Shown piece by piece: positions 42,504-54,446 of a stretch of 64,000 nucleotides of DNA (position 1 is the first letter of the stretch; every line of letters begins with the position of its first letter). The position numbers were made by a program, and so were the translations under genes. Origin of the DNA: Abelmoschus esculentus (Eukaryota; Streptophyta; Magnoliopsida; Malvales; Malvaceae); NCBI GenBank assembly GCA_035048815.1, contig JAUCBN010000020.1:3665501-3729500 (forward strand). The letters run 5' to 3'. The notes under the pieces were generated by a model. It did no database searches. It was not told where the DNA came from and saw only the letters and a list, made by a program, of their open reading frames with translations.

Positions 42504-45407
42504 CTAGGACTTCAAAACAATAGCTGACATGAAGCACCTTTTGCCAACAGCCTTGCTGGTTTTTACTTGCCAGACATGGCCACCACCCGCTTCGAAGCAT
42601 TCTACCTGAGAACGTTTCTGAAAATTAAAAATCAACCTGTGAAAGTAATAGGTTTGGTTATAGAGAGGTACATACCGTATCTACAATGTCTTTGCCGGCT
42701 CTCAGACCTCCAATAACGTATATAGATCCTTCAACAACAGCAGCAGCTGCATATCCCCTCACCTGGTTAATTGGTTCCCCACTCATCCATGATCCCAGAC
42801 GTGGGTCAAATATTTCAACACTTGGAACCATTTCAGTACCGTCAAAACCACCGATAGCATACCTGTCAAAGGAACGTTTTTGTTAAGAAGATAGTTTTCA
42901 GTTCTGCCTTTTCAGATAATTGAGGTTGGTAGCCAAGCCCAGTCCCCAGAGGTACGTGTTCAGTAAATAAATATTGTGTACATTCTTGTGTTGGACATAC
43001 ACAACATATCCATTAACTAGAGCAGACATAACACTCACAAATGAATCTAATATAATGACAATAAATGATTAAAAAAACAGCTTACAGTTTTTGATCAGAA
43101 ACAACCAGTGAATGGCAGCCCCTCATCGTGCTCATGCCTGCAATTTTGGTCCATGAATGTTCCCTGGGATCAAATCTTTCCGCAGACCTGACATAGTTGG
43201 AATTTCAGTCGAGTGACAATTATTGTGGCTAGTGAATGAACTACAAATTAGTCAATTAGCATACTTCAAGAATGAAACATGTGTGCATGTCTAAATATAA
43301 CATCAAGTGCAGAAAACCGAATGGGAAAATGACCTCATAACTTACTTCAGGTAATTACTCCCATCAAATCCACCAGTAGCATAAATTGCTCCATTAAGTT
43401 CTGCAGCAGCAAGGGCAAATCGCTGCAAAAGCAAAACAAAGTCCAGATTAAATTTTAACAATAATAACTTGTATAATCGTACCGATTCAAATTTTAACAA
43501 TAATAACTTGTATAATCATGTCGATTCAAATTTTAACAATGCTTAAAGCATGCATGCTATAACATATTCAATCAATGGATGGATGGAGGATGGATGGATG
43601 GATGGAGGGATGGAGGGATGGAGGGATGGACAGACAGACAGACAGATAGATATAAGGATTATAAAATCCAGATAGAGGCAAAAACTCAAAGAAAGACACC
43701 CATCACTTTTTAAATTTACTCCAGTTTTAAACCAACTGTTGACCATATTTACTCTTTTAGATGAAAGATAATAATAGAAATTAAAGGGCATCCTTTTCCT
43801 GAAATTGAAATTTAGTAGTTTGTTTTATACGCTCTCGGTTATTATTGCCTACTAGGAAGAAATCCTTAAAATAAATTGCTGATACCTCTCTTAAAATAAT
43901 AGTGGAACCAGATTATCTGTTTTCTCTAAGCCAGGAAAATGTGAAAACCAAATTCTTTCAGAATAAGCAAAAGGAAAAGTCAAGCACTACATTCACCTTT
44001 TGTAGCATTGTGCGTGTGTTGATCCATCGTCCAACAGTTAAGTCGAGCATTTCAACATCTGAAAAGCATTGAATCCCATTCCCACCGCCAATGGCAAATA
44101 TTTTGTCATCCAATGCAGCTCCAGCTAAGCTTCCCTTAGGCTGCTTTAGGGAAGGGCGAGGGGTCCACTGATCAGTTGATGGATTGTATGATTCAACTTG
44201 ACAAAAAGATAAAAGAAACATGAGACTTAAAATAAAATTTCCTTAAAAGAACAAATAGGACTTTAGCCTTTACGGCAAGCAAATACCTGTATCATACCAT
44301 GAAAAACCATCACCACCACCAAAGACATAGAACTCGCCATTCAGCTGTACAACTGAAGTATATGCACGCACCAAACTCATTGGCTGACCAGATTTTATCA
44401 CATCATGAGATGGGAAATAAGAATCCAGTGCTGATGATCAGAATTCACCATTGTATCCTCCCACTAAAAATATTGACTTAGTAGGATCCAGTTGCATCTC
44501 CTCAGAGGGGTCAATTTCCTGTACATTAACATGCTCCGTAGAATGATTGAACATGGGTTCCAACATCATGCAACGATCTTTTAGCCGCTGAATTTCCATT
44601 TCCGCTGCAACCTGAAAATCAAGATTATAGTTATTATCCATTGCACAGAATGGATTTAAATAAATAAGCTCTGCATGCACATTTTTCTGTTACTATTACA
44701 GATACAAAGCAAATGTGATTTAGAAGAATGAAAAAGAAAACATAAGGAAACCGGTGAAAGAAAACCGTCATAAAGGTCATAATTTTACATTAATGTTACC
44801 ATAATATTAACTGAAGGAAATGGAAAATCAAAGTTCCAATCAGTATTACAAAATGGTTTGATGACTAAGAAGATTTTTTATGACAATGGTTTGTTCTTTC
44901 AGTTGTTTAATATTACATCACTAGTCTTTCAATAAGAAAAGAGAGATAAGGGGGTCTGGAGAAATTTGCACCAGTTTTTGCTCCATTTGAATCATCTTCT
45001 CACATTGTTGAACGGGTAAACCTGATGGAACAAAATCAACAATTACCATGGCATTGGCACTCAAAAAGTTCCTTTGAGAAAACACAAAGAAAAATAACAC
45101 CCTAAAAGAAAATAATCTGAGCGAACTTTCCTCACAAAAAAAGAACTCATTCAATAGGATTGAGAAGGGAAAAGGAAATGGTAACTGAAAAACAAGTGCT
45201 GGAAAAAACACAGCTGAAATGAAATCACATACCAAAAAGTTGTTTGAATAGGCATTCTTTGTAGGTGGCATTCTTACACCCAAATATAACTCCGCCAAGC
45301 TGATTCTTCCTCAAATTTCTGGAAGCCGCAAAAGTGTTGGCCGCATTTGGAGTAAAAGGTGCATTTCCATTAGCTGTGAAAGTTTGTTGTTTCCTTCCCA
45401 CCACCAT
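42504..45407 (-). pseudogene. DCD/kelch-repeat protein gene with in-frame stop and shortened DCD domain
   Basis: Eight coding exons were read on the minus strand: 45407-45233, 45021-44972, 44611-44287, 44196-43997, 43422-43346, 43187-43086, 42862-42676 and 42605-42504. All junction phases agree, giving 405 residues and a stop at 42504. The first exon encodes NLRKNQLGGVIFGCKNATYKECLFKQLF, the start of the plant DCD (development and cell death) domain. The second jumps directly to a coiled-coil (CEKMIQMEQKL). The six kelch blades follow, e.g. GGGNGIQCFSDVEMLDL and GGFDGTEMVPSVEIFDP. TGA at 44438-44440 (residue 133) sits where tryptophan is usual. The family resembles Arabidopsis At5g01660. Splice sites look intact, so decay may be recent. 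Confidence 0.75.
43569..43650. repeat. GGAT/GGAC-type microsatellite
   Basis: A tandem array of GGAT and GGAGGGAT units merging into CAGA units, in an intron of the kelch gene. It explains the short minus frame at 43543-43791. Confidence 0.8.
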
Positions 45408-46205
45408 TCTGTGATCAACACATGAATCAGAAAAGGCAAAGCCTTTATGATCAGGATTACAAATAGTTCATATCCAACTTATGAAAAATATAAACTTGAC
45501 TATATCCTAATCCGGTTGTCAATAGTGCAAAAACAGTAAGCAAACTTCACAATATAACCATATTTTATAAAGAGATCAAAACTCCTACTGATTAAAAAGA
45601 CATGTCAATATAAAGAAACAAACAATCTAAAGTAAACAGCCAAATGAATTCAAGAGGTGATTTTTAATCACCATATCGCAGGGGCAAATGTAAAACCTCT
45701 CGATTTTCACTCAGACAACAGCAAAATCCATTTATATGATGTATTATTGGCAGCATAAGAACACAAAAATCTAAAGAAAACAGCAAATTCAATAAGCAAT
45801 GTATTATTGACTTCATAAAGAAACAACAAGTCTAAAGAAAGAAGCCATAATGAGTGTTGGCAAATGGAAGACAATCACTATACTTATTAGCAATCTAAAA
45901 GTGCAGTAAGCAGATACCAGAGCGTTAATAAAGCAATCAACGGAATCATTATTTTACCTGGGCGATTAATAAACCCTAAAGGTGTATTTTTTACACATGG
46001 CGTGAGGGAATTCAGATAAGTTGAGTGACAAACATAACAATATTCAAAATACATTGAAAAGAAGCGTAAACCAGTAAGTGCAGCAGAGAACCCAGAGAGA
46101 AAAACAAAAAGTAAGATCAATTTCACGATGATAATCAAACCGATTAAATACAAAAGAGTTGTTATATTGGGAGAAACGCTTGAGAAATCAAAGAGAGAAT
46201 CTTAC

Positions 46206-46345
46206 GGTGGTTGGAATTTGGTTTGGATTGCACTTTGCAGATAAAGAAAGAATTCCTCGGGCAGGTCTGTCACTGGCTCGCTCACTCACTCAGTCACTCA
46301 CTCGCACGCTAACTCACTCAGAGTCACACGAACCGCAAAACTGAA
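46206..46345 (-). other. Non-coding first exon of the kelch gene
   Basis: On the minus strand a donor GTAAGATTC follows CAACCACC at 46206. The matching acceptor lies just before the ATG at 45407 (GATCACAG). The exon carries TCAC/CACT repeats (46265-46325) and would be the 5' untranslated leader, with an intron of about 790 bp. Confidence 0.5.
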
Positions 46346-46642
46346 AAAACAATGGAGTTTCTGTTCTTCTGTGCGGTCCTTTGCTTTTTGTAACAAACAA
46401 AATGGGGGAGTGGCCAGCCTTTTCGATTAAGTAGGACGAATTTAAATGATAATTTGATCGAATAATAATTTAATTTTTGTAAAAATAAATATTTAAATTT
46501 AAAAATATAAAAACTATTAAATATATAATTAATTAAAGATCAAACTAAAAAGATATATCTTTAAATTTTTTAACTTAATAATAATCAGGTTTTTATAAAT
46601 TAAAATATTAGATAACATAATTTTTTAGTACGAATCATCTAG

Positions 46643-46730
46643 CACAGTATTTGAGCGATTAATATCCAATGGTTGAGAGTATATATTCTATAACATACTA
46701 TAATCATTGTAACTAAATTAAAAAAAATAT
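46643..46730 (+). repeat. Second copy of the 38535-38612 repeat
   Basis: Shares AGTATTTGAGCGATTAATATCC-like text and AATGGTTGAGAGTATAT with 38535-38612. No A or B box is seen here. Confidence 0.35.
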
Positions 46731-46807
46731 TTTTTAATTTTAGGGGTTAAGTTTAAAGGTTAGGTTTTTGAGTTAAGAGTTTAGGATTTAGGGTTTATAA
46801 TATAAAT

Positions 46808-47330
46808 TGTCACGCCCTTGGACTTTAAGAACCGAGACGTGCGGCCTTGGACGCCTTGATCTACTTTTAACGCCCAAGTTAGCCTTGGAAACTAAGCGAG
46901 AAGGCTTAGTTAGGCGGAAACGAGTTATGATGGTAGAAGAAGAAGTATGCGAGGAAAGTATGGAAATCTTATTATCCGAATAAAAGTAACAAAGCTGGTG
47001 CCTAATGAAGCCAAGCGTAATCGAGAAAACAAGAAAAGGTGAAGTAAATAATGAGGTGGGGATAAGCCTCCTTAAATAGCCCCCTCTAGTCCTAATCCTA
47101 GTCTAACTAGGATTGCTAATCCTCCAAGGACTAAAACTCCTTGGTTCCTAACTAAGGAAGGACTCCTTCATGGAGTGAACCTCGTGGCCTCCTTTAGGTG
47201 CTTGCTGAATCGGGCCCTAAGGTGTGGTCGGGCTTGGCCCCTGATGGTGCGGCAGGACTGGCCCCTGGGGTGCTAGACGCTTGGGCCCTATGGTGTGCGC
47301 TGGAATCGGACCCTTGGGTACGGGCCGTGA
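46808..47330. repeat. Candidate solo LTR
   Basis: 523 bp, starts TGTCACGCCC and ends GGGCCGTGACA, so the ends are inverted repeats (TGTCACG/CGTGACA). It is much richer in G/C than its surroundings and contains CCTTAAATAG near the middle. No internal region or second copy is present. Flanks TAAAT and AAATA are not an exact duplication. Confidence 0.5.
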
Positions 47331-48640
47331 CAAAATATACAAACTTGTATAAAAGGGTAAAATGCCTAAATCATTGCTTAACTTTTTTCTTTAACTAATT
47401 TTGATCATTAAATTTTTAAAACAATCAACTTACTCATAAAACTTTATAAAATATCTTAATCGTTATGAATTATTTTATTAATATTTTAATATAATATAAC
47501 ATATATTATTAAGGATGAAGTATATCAATAGTCACCAAATTTTTAAATATTTTTATTTTGATTATTAAACTTTAAAATTTTCATTAAGATTACTTAACTT
47601 TTATTTTGATCTCTCTTATTTATTTATTTATTTATTTATTCTGTTAGAAAATATTAACGTGATTTGTTATCTTTTCTTTTTCTTAAGATAAACTATATAA
47701 ATGATCATTGAATAATTAAAATGCTTTCATTTGGGTCACTAAAATTTTAAGACTTTCATTAAAGTCATTCAATTTTTATTTAACTATATGAGGTGAAAGA
47801 GTTAAAACTTAACCAAGCAACTCAAAAAATTATTAGATAAAAAATATTATCATTGTCCATGAAAGATAAATATCAAAGCTAATAAAAAATGTATTTAACA
47901 TAGCATGTTGCAAAACTAACTTTACCAGTACTTATCAAGCTAGTTGACTACTACTTGATTCGATTCAAAAATTGTTTTTATTTGTGTACGATTCGATTCG
48001 ATACTCAATAATATCAATAAGATTTTTTTCAATTTTTGCTCGTTAAAGAAATTTATTGTTTTACTCGAATGGTTGCTTTTTAAGCTCGATAAATACATAA
48101 AATTTTGGATTTTTTGAACCCAAAGATTTATTTGTAAACTATAAATTACTTAATAAGCTATTGAACTTATCTAGAGTTTTAAATTAACATTTAAACTTCT
48201 CGAAGTATAGTTTTTTATGGTAGCCACTAAAAAATCTTTAAAAAATTATAATGACATTAGTATAGTGGGTCTTGAGTCGAGCTCGAGTTCAAATCGAGTC
48301 AATTCGAATTAAGCGTTAATCATTTTGATTGAGTCGAACTCGAATTGCTTGCAAGTTGCTCAACTCAATTAACACCCTTAAACTCAACCACAGATTATTT
48401 TTTATAATTGCAAGCATCTTTTATATAAGATAATTAATTTGAGAATCCAAATCAAAGATAGATCAATATAGTGGTGAAATAACCGTCAACTAAAGAGGTG
48501 ATATCGACGCTCATGAAGACAATGAAGGAAATTTTCCAGCAAAGTTGAGACGAGAATCATGCAGCATTTCTAGAAATCATCAACCATGGAACAATCTAAC
48601 GTACATTCCAAAAGAAGAAAAGGGGGTGTAGGAAAGTGAC
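47331..48640. other. AT-rich repeats, no gene
   Basis: Old AT-rich repeat DNA. The right part (48230-48390) has GTCGAGCTCGAG, ATTCGAATT and an end AACTCAATTAACACCCT that match the hAT-like family at 7374. A (TTTA)n run occurs at 47615-47640. Confidence 0.4.
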
Positions 48641-48892
48641 CTCCCAAATGGCCATTGCGTCCTGATTCATCCCATGCTTTCCCTTGCTGGTGTACATTGA
48701 TAGAAAGGAAGAGGAACCCTGCAACCAGACAATGACCCTATTATGTCCAGTACCGGTAATATCCTTGTTATGAACCTTGTCTTCTCTCTTCGGCAATTCG
48801 TTTTCGTCTTCGGACATCCACCTTTGTGCTTGAAATGTGTAGTGCAACAGGCATCCATATTTGCACCTCTTCCCCACATCACCTCCTACCAA
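48641..48892 (-). pseudogene. PP2C protein phosphatase, first-exon fragment
   Basis: 84 codons end at a donor (GAG|GTCACT). The part VIVWLQGSSSFLSMYTSKGKHGMNQDAMAIWE matches the plant PP2C stretch where a serine-rich opening leads to the QDAM motif that begins the catalytic domain; the aspartate of QDAM is a metal-binding neighbour. The next exon, with DGHGP, was not found in the following 2 kb on the minus strand. Upstream of MVGG there is no ATG in frame. It is likely a captured or leftover exon. Confidence 0.4.
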
Positions 48893-49436
48893 AAATCAGA
48901 TGGATTTCTCGGGAAAATTAGGCCCCAAAATGGTGTAGGAATGGTGCGGGAGGTGACCGGAGGCTCAAACTGCAGATGTCAGGGTCATTATTTTGTTGGA
49001 TTTTAGCACTCCAACACCCAATGTATGACGCATGGATGGAAATATGATTTCTAAGAATTCTCTAAATACATGAAAAATCTTAAAACAATTTACTATACTG
49101 GTGTCACATATGCACTTATATCCAACAATCACATCCGACTATTATATATATAATTTATAAACACATGCCATGTTTCTAATATATGTGAGATAAATTGTTT
49201 CAAAATCTGTACAAGCCAGAAAGAATTCATAAACCAACTGAATCATAATGTACATGGCCATGCATAGAAACTATTTATATGTATGCTAAGAATCAAGGAA
49301 GAACAATGAATATGAATGAAACAAGCAGCTGCATATTAAACTTTCATTCTCAGCTGCTTAAAATGAAAAGAATCTGAATAAGAAGTATACCAATACCACC
49401 AAAAGAAAAACAAAAGACTATGAGAATAATATGCAG
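48893..49436. other. Intergenic, likely methyltransferase 3' untranslated region
   Basis: No gene is seen. The right end is the probable 3' untranslated region of the gene at 49437. Confidence 0.3.
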
Positions 49437-50960
49437 TCACCACCATTGATGAACAAGGACCCCTTTCTCTCTTAGAGAAATAAAGAGTTCCAAGCATTGG
49501 CCATAGCTTTTCTCATATTTTCTACTCCTCTCACCAGGGCAACACCTCTGCCACCTATTGTAATGGCACTCTAGGAAAATCTCATCGATCAGACAGATTG
49601 CCCCGGTTTCGAACAACCTCGGGATCAAGTCGAATTCAGTCCCTTCAACGTCCATCTTCATAACCACGAAATCTCTTACGGTGACGGTGTTGTTCAACCA
49701 CTCTGCAAAATCAAATCCTTGAATCTCAGTCACATCCCTGGTTACTACACTCTGTCTTGGTCGAAGCCTGCCCATCCCTTTGCCTTGACTTGGTTCTTCT
49801 GGATTGGGGTTGTGGTTAACCTCGAACGATAACGTCTCGTTCCTAACCCATGCGGCGTAAGGCAACAATGTGACCATCTTCTTGGCATTGTATTGTTGAT
49901 GGAAGGCTTTATCAGCCTCAATTGCATAGACGTGGAATGTTTTGTTCTGTTTGGGGTATTGTTTATTGAACCAGCTTCCTATGCTGGAACCGTAGTTCCT
50001 TGCTCCAACGTCGACATAAACGTACCTGTTTTTGAAGCTTATGTCCACCATAGATGACAAGTACTTAACATTCTTTATGTTCCTTTTCAAGGTAATCCAC
50101 GGCTTTAATGGCTCTTCCTCGATCAACGGCTCCGCCTTCCGAATTAATTCACGTCTATGCCCCGAAACAGAGCACTTATTATTATTATTATAAGAATCGC
50201 CGCCGTGGTTAAGAATTCCGATCTCTTTTTTCAATACAATTTCTCTAATGTAAGGCAACGATGAATCCGAACCATCAATGTCATGCACTTTAACTAATTT
50301 GCAGGAATTAAACAAATCAAGGAAAGAATTGAAACTGTACGTGTCGTTAGCGTTGATATGTACCGCTGCAAACCCTTGGGGTTTCAGTGTCCGAGCAATC
50401 TCCGATGCAATGTCCAAAGGTCGATCCGATACGTCGAAGCGGGCTTCCCCGGAGAATATGAAGTCAAACGTATTATCATCGAACGGTATCCGATTCCCCT
50501 CCCCTTTAACTACCCAAGGCTTGGCCGCTTTCTTGAAAACTCCGACGGAATCCTCGACGCCGATCTCCTTCAAGGCAAAAACTTCTTGTCCGAAGGGAGT
50601 GTCGACGCAGAGAGACTTGGAGTGAGGCGAGAGGTAACCCTGGGCTATCAAATCCTGGAAAATTGATGAGTAAAATTGGACAGCCTTAACCCATTGTTTA
50701 CTTCTGTAGAGATCACGTCGAGGATTGGAAAGCGAAACGCCATCATTAGCGATGACAGAGGAGACACCGGAACCGGCAGTGGGGATGACGAAGTTGAGAT
50801 TGCGTTGTAAGGAGGAGAAACAGAAGTCGCCGAGATTGCATGATCCGCCGACGATTGTGACGACGAAAGTGAACCGGAGGAGTAATACGCCAACGCCGAA
50901 GATAAGAAGACGCACAAGGAGATTCCTCATAATACTATGTTTTCCTGCGTTATTTTCCAT
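49437..50960 (-). CDS. Membrane-anchored protein with two methyltransferase-like domains (FkbM type)
   Basis: 507 codons, one exon, ATG at 50960. One hydrophobic segment near the N-terminus (LLVRLLIFGVGVLLLRFTFV) indicates a type II membrane anchor. The first domain (residues about 110-235; GEGNRIPFDDNTFDFIFSGE, then LKPQGFAAVHIN) resembles a type-11 SAM-methyltransferase with a poor glycine-rich loop. The second (about 300-480) resembles FkbM/Methyltransf_21: YVDVGARNYGSSIGSWF as the SAM loop, VYAIEADKAF with the acidic ribose-binding residue, and VVMKMDVEGTEFDL. A cysteine-rich ECHYNRWQRCCPG end follows. The substrate is unknown; the anchor suggests the Golgi or ER. Confidence 0.85.
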   Translation of the reverse strand: MENNAGKHSIMRNLLVRLLIFGVGVLLLRFTFVVTIVGGSCNLGDFCFSSLQRNLNFVIPTAGSGVSSVIANDGVSLSNPRRDLYRSKQWVKAVQFYSSIFQDLIAQGYLSPHSKSLCVDTPFGQEVFALKEIGVEDSVGVFKKAAKPWVVKGEGNRIPFDDNTFDFIFSGEARFDVSDRPLDIASEIARTLKPQGFAAVHINANDTYSFNSFLDLFNSCKLVKVHDIDGSDSSLPYIREIVLKKEIGILNHGGDSYNNNNKCSVSGHRRELIRKAEPLIEEEPLKPWITLKRNIKNVKYLSSMVDISFKNRYVYVDVGARNYGSSIGSWFNKQYPKQNKTFHVYAIEADKAFHQQYNAKKMVTLLPYAAWVRNETLSFEVNHNPNPEEPSQGKGMGRLRPRQSVVTRDVTEIQGFDFAEWLNNTVTVRDFVVMKMDVEGTEFDLIPRLFETGAICLIDEIFLECHYNRWQRCCPGERSRKYEKSYGQCLELFISLREKGVLVHQWW

Positions 50961-51309
50961 GGCTGCATCAACACTGAAAAGGGAGGCGATGTTTCTGTCC
51001 GTCGATAACGTACTATTTTTGAAGAAAAAAAATTCTTACATCGGCCAAGTTTCCACATTAGACGCGGATTGACCAGAAAAGAAAAAAAGGTCAAGAACCG
51101 TACAGCTCAGCTGGCAGCCGCGTGGAAAGTGGATTTTAATTCGGAATCTGTGGTTTATATTTCTTTTTTTTTTTCTCATTATTTTTTTTTCTAATTGCTG
51201 ATTTCCATTTTTGCCATTAGGTGAAACCACACCATTAGTCAATAAATTATTAAAAATAAAAAAATAATTATTAAATAATGTTGTTTTACAAATTTAATCA
51301 CTAAAGTTA

Positions 51310-52020
51310 GAGAAATTAATATATGAATTTGTTCCACTACCTAGGATATGGTCCCAATCAATAACATTAATACACATCATATATTTTTTCCATATCATAT
51401 TTACACATAAGCATAATCCAAATTATCCACATTAATATCTTTCATTTAAAATAAAATATTATCAAAGATTTTCAACGTTCTCTTCCTCTTTATTATTAAA
51501 TTTTTTTAATTATTTTTTTTCTAACCCCTAACCCTAACCTTAAACCTTAAACCCTAAAACATAACCCATAAACCCTAACCTTAAACCCTAACCCTAAACC
51601 TAAACCATGATCCATAACCCTAAACTCTAACCCTAAACCTAAACCATGACCCTAAACGTAAACCCTAACCCCTAACCCTAACCCTTAACCCCAAACACTA
51701 ACCTAAACCTTAAACCCTAAACCTTAAACATAAACCCTAACCTTAAACCTTAAACCCTGAACCCTAAACATAACCCCATAACCTTAAACCCTAAATCTAT
51801 ATTAAAAAAAGAAAAAAAATTAATTGAGAAAAAAATTTAAAGAACAAAGAGAAAGATGACACAAGAAATATTTGGTAATATTTTTTCCTTTTTTAAATCA
51901 AAGACATTAAATTAGATGATTTGGACAATGCTTATGTCTAAATATGATATGGAAAAAATATATGATGTGTCTTAATTTAATTGGTTAGGGACCATATCCT
52001 AAGTGGTGGAATAATTTCTC
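51310..52020. mobile_element. Mutator-like fold-back element with telomere-like core
   Basis: 711 bp, flanked on both sides by the identical 9-mer CTAAAGTTA (51301-51309 and 52021-52029), the target-duplication size of Mutator-like elements. The arms of about 210 bp begin GAGAAATTA and are inverted copies of each other; for example CTAGGATATGGTCC and CATATATTTTTTCCATATCA occur in both. Between them lies a telomere-like array. No transposase is present. Confidence 0.88.
51521..51796. repeat. Degenerate telomere-type (CCCTAAA) array
   Basis: About 276 bp of CCCTAA, CCCTAAA and CCTTAAA units with interspersed variants such as CCATGA and ACATAA. It starts CTAACCCCTAACCCTAACC. Unit length varies between 6 and 8. 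It lies exactly between the inverted arms of the fold-back element. Confidence 0.9.
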
Positions 52021-52029
52021 CTAAAGTTA

Positions 52030-54446
52030 TGCATTTCAACTTTAATTATCGATCATTAATTATTTAAATTATTATTTTTAAAATATTTATCAAAATATAA
52101 TAATAATAATAATAATAATTTTATTCTCAAAATTTATTCTATCAATTTTGAATATAATTGAAAAAAATAATAAAATTATTTTTCAATATTTAAATTTATT
52201 TAATTTGGTTCTCGTTAGCGGTGGATTCACCTTTATAATAAGGCGGGTATATGCCCATTTTAAATTTTTTAAATTTATATATTTATCTTTATTTTTTTTA
52301 ATTTTTATGCATAAATTCTTAAAATTTTGTAATATTTAAACTTTGTGCTCATCAGTCATTACGAGATTTCAAAATTTTATATGCGTTCACCCTTAAATAA
52401 ATTTTTAAATTTATAATTATTTTTTTTATAATTTTATAAGTCTTATCATCAAATAAGATAATAATACATGTTATCATCTTATTGATAAAAATTAAGAAAA
52501 AAAATTAAAAAATTCAAATTTGGGATGTAAGATACTGTTAGATATTTACATAAATTTAAATTGATAATTATAATGGTGGATCTAGAATTCATATTAAGTG
52601 AATTTTAAAAAATAAAATTAAAATTAAATAAATTAAAATTTTTGTAATATAAAAATAAAAATTATCAAATACATTTAAATTTATTAAACAATACAATCCG
52701 TAAAATTATTATTATTATTGTTGTTGTTATTATTATTAATAATAAGAACGTAAAATTTTTGATTTATCTCAAATTTTTTAGTTCTTTATTTATTTTTAGC
52801 GATCAATGATTTGTTTACTAAAAAAATGAGACTTGCTTTTTAATTTTTTACTCCACTTTTATAATATTAATATTAACTTTTACTTTAATTTGATCGGTTT
52901 AGGATTTAATATGATGGATCAAGTAGGTTCAAATATATTTAATTTTTTTCTTCTAAACTTGCTTTTAATAAGGATTTTTAGACTTGAAGAAATTATTAAA
53001 TAAATATTGTTTATCACGCTATCTACAATTTAATTAATATAGTTCGTTCATCATAAAATAAGTACCTAATAATTGTTGATTATTTAATTATATGTAAGAA
53101 ATAGGCTAGGATTCATCTTAATAAAATAAAATAAACGAATCTAATTAATTAGAACAATAAATGACGTAGTGAATAAGGTTCATCTAATAATTTTATTATA
53201 ATTCTAGTAGATAAAAAATATATGATAATTAAATTTATTTAATATCTAAATATTTATGTTAAATTAGATAAATTTTTTATGATGAAATATTTAACTTTAA
53301 TTAATTACTTACGAAAATATAACTGGTTTTGAGGGGATTCAAAGTTGCCATAAGCCACGTTGGAGAGGTGGAGTTGGAGCCGAGTGAGGCCGCGTCAGGT
53401 AAAGGACAGGCAGAGAAGAGAATAAACCAAGTGAGGCCCACAGTATCTACTAACGCAGCTTTTATGTCCACTTTGTCTGAATTTCAACGACTTGTTGTGG
53501 TTGTTTTCTCTAACTGTAGCCTCTGGAAAACAAAACTACCATTTCTCTGCTCAAAAGACACTTTACAACTTTCGTTAACATATTTATAAATAGGAAAATT
53601 CACTCTAATATTAATGCTGGAAAAACAGTCTCACTATATTGATGCTGGATATTTATTTTCTACAATATTGATAGTTACACATTGATTGAAAAGTTGAATT
53701 TTAAAGAATCTAACTTTAAATAGTGAAAAAATAATATTGATCGAGAATGACACTTTTAGAATTCGTCTTTGGCATCTGAAAAAAATCTGTGGAAGACGGA
53801 ATCTTTTGGTTTAGATTTTAGAATCTCTGATGTATGCATTACAGTATTCAAAGACGGAGCCAAAAGACTCTGACTTCAAACAGTGTATTCTAAGAGGGTG
53901 GTTGTGAAGCGTTGTGTGGCAGTGTAGGTTTGCATGCATGCAGACATAATAATTTTATAGGGTTTAGATTGATCAATTTTTTTGAGGATTGATATATTTT
54001 TTATTTTATTTTTGAATGGTTAAGATTTATTTTTAAAGTGGTGATGATTTGATGTAGTTTATAAATTAACGTGTAACTGATAAAAAGTTAAGGGTGAAGA
54101 TTGATAGTTGTAGGTTGAAGAAGAGAGAAGAAGAAGAAAGAAAGAACGATTTTTAGTTGAAGTTTTTGAAATCTTTGTAAGTTTTTCGTTATTTTTTTTT
54201 GTATTTAAGAATCAATATTTATGTTTGATATATTTTTATTTGTTATATTTTTTAAGATTTTCATTTTAGTTACTTTATTAGATTTTTAATTTGTATATTG
54301 ACTATTGATTTTTTTTTAATTTTAATTTAATTTTTCGTTAGTTGATATATTGTATGTTAGTATGTCGAATTTTTTGTATATAGATTTGAAATTATTTTTG
54401 TATGCAGATTTAGAATTTTATAAATTAATTTCGAATATGCAGATAA
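52030..54446. other. AT-rich DNA with no clear gene
   Basis: Several (AAT)n and (ATT)n runs (52095, 52710). A GC-richer island at 53329-53589 gives an 86-codon + frame that starts on TTG, not ATG, and matches nothing I recognise. Confidence 0.35.

Noticed and set aside
51521..51796. True chromosome end or fusion point
   Set aside because: The array is degenerate, only about 276 bp, and sits inside inverted arms with a 9-bp target duplication. Ordinary genes and repeats continue on both sides.
53329..53589. 86-codon frame as a real small gene
   Set aside because: It starts on TTG, has no ATG in a suitable place, and no family was recognised.
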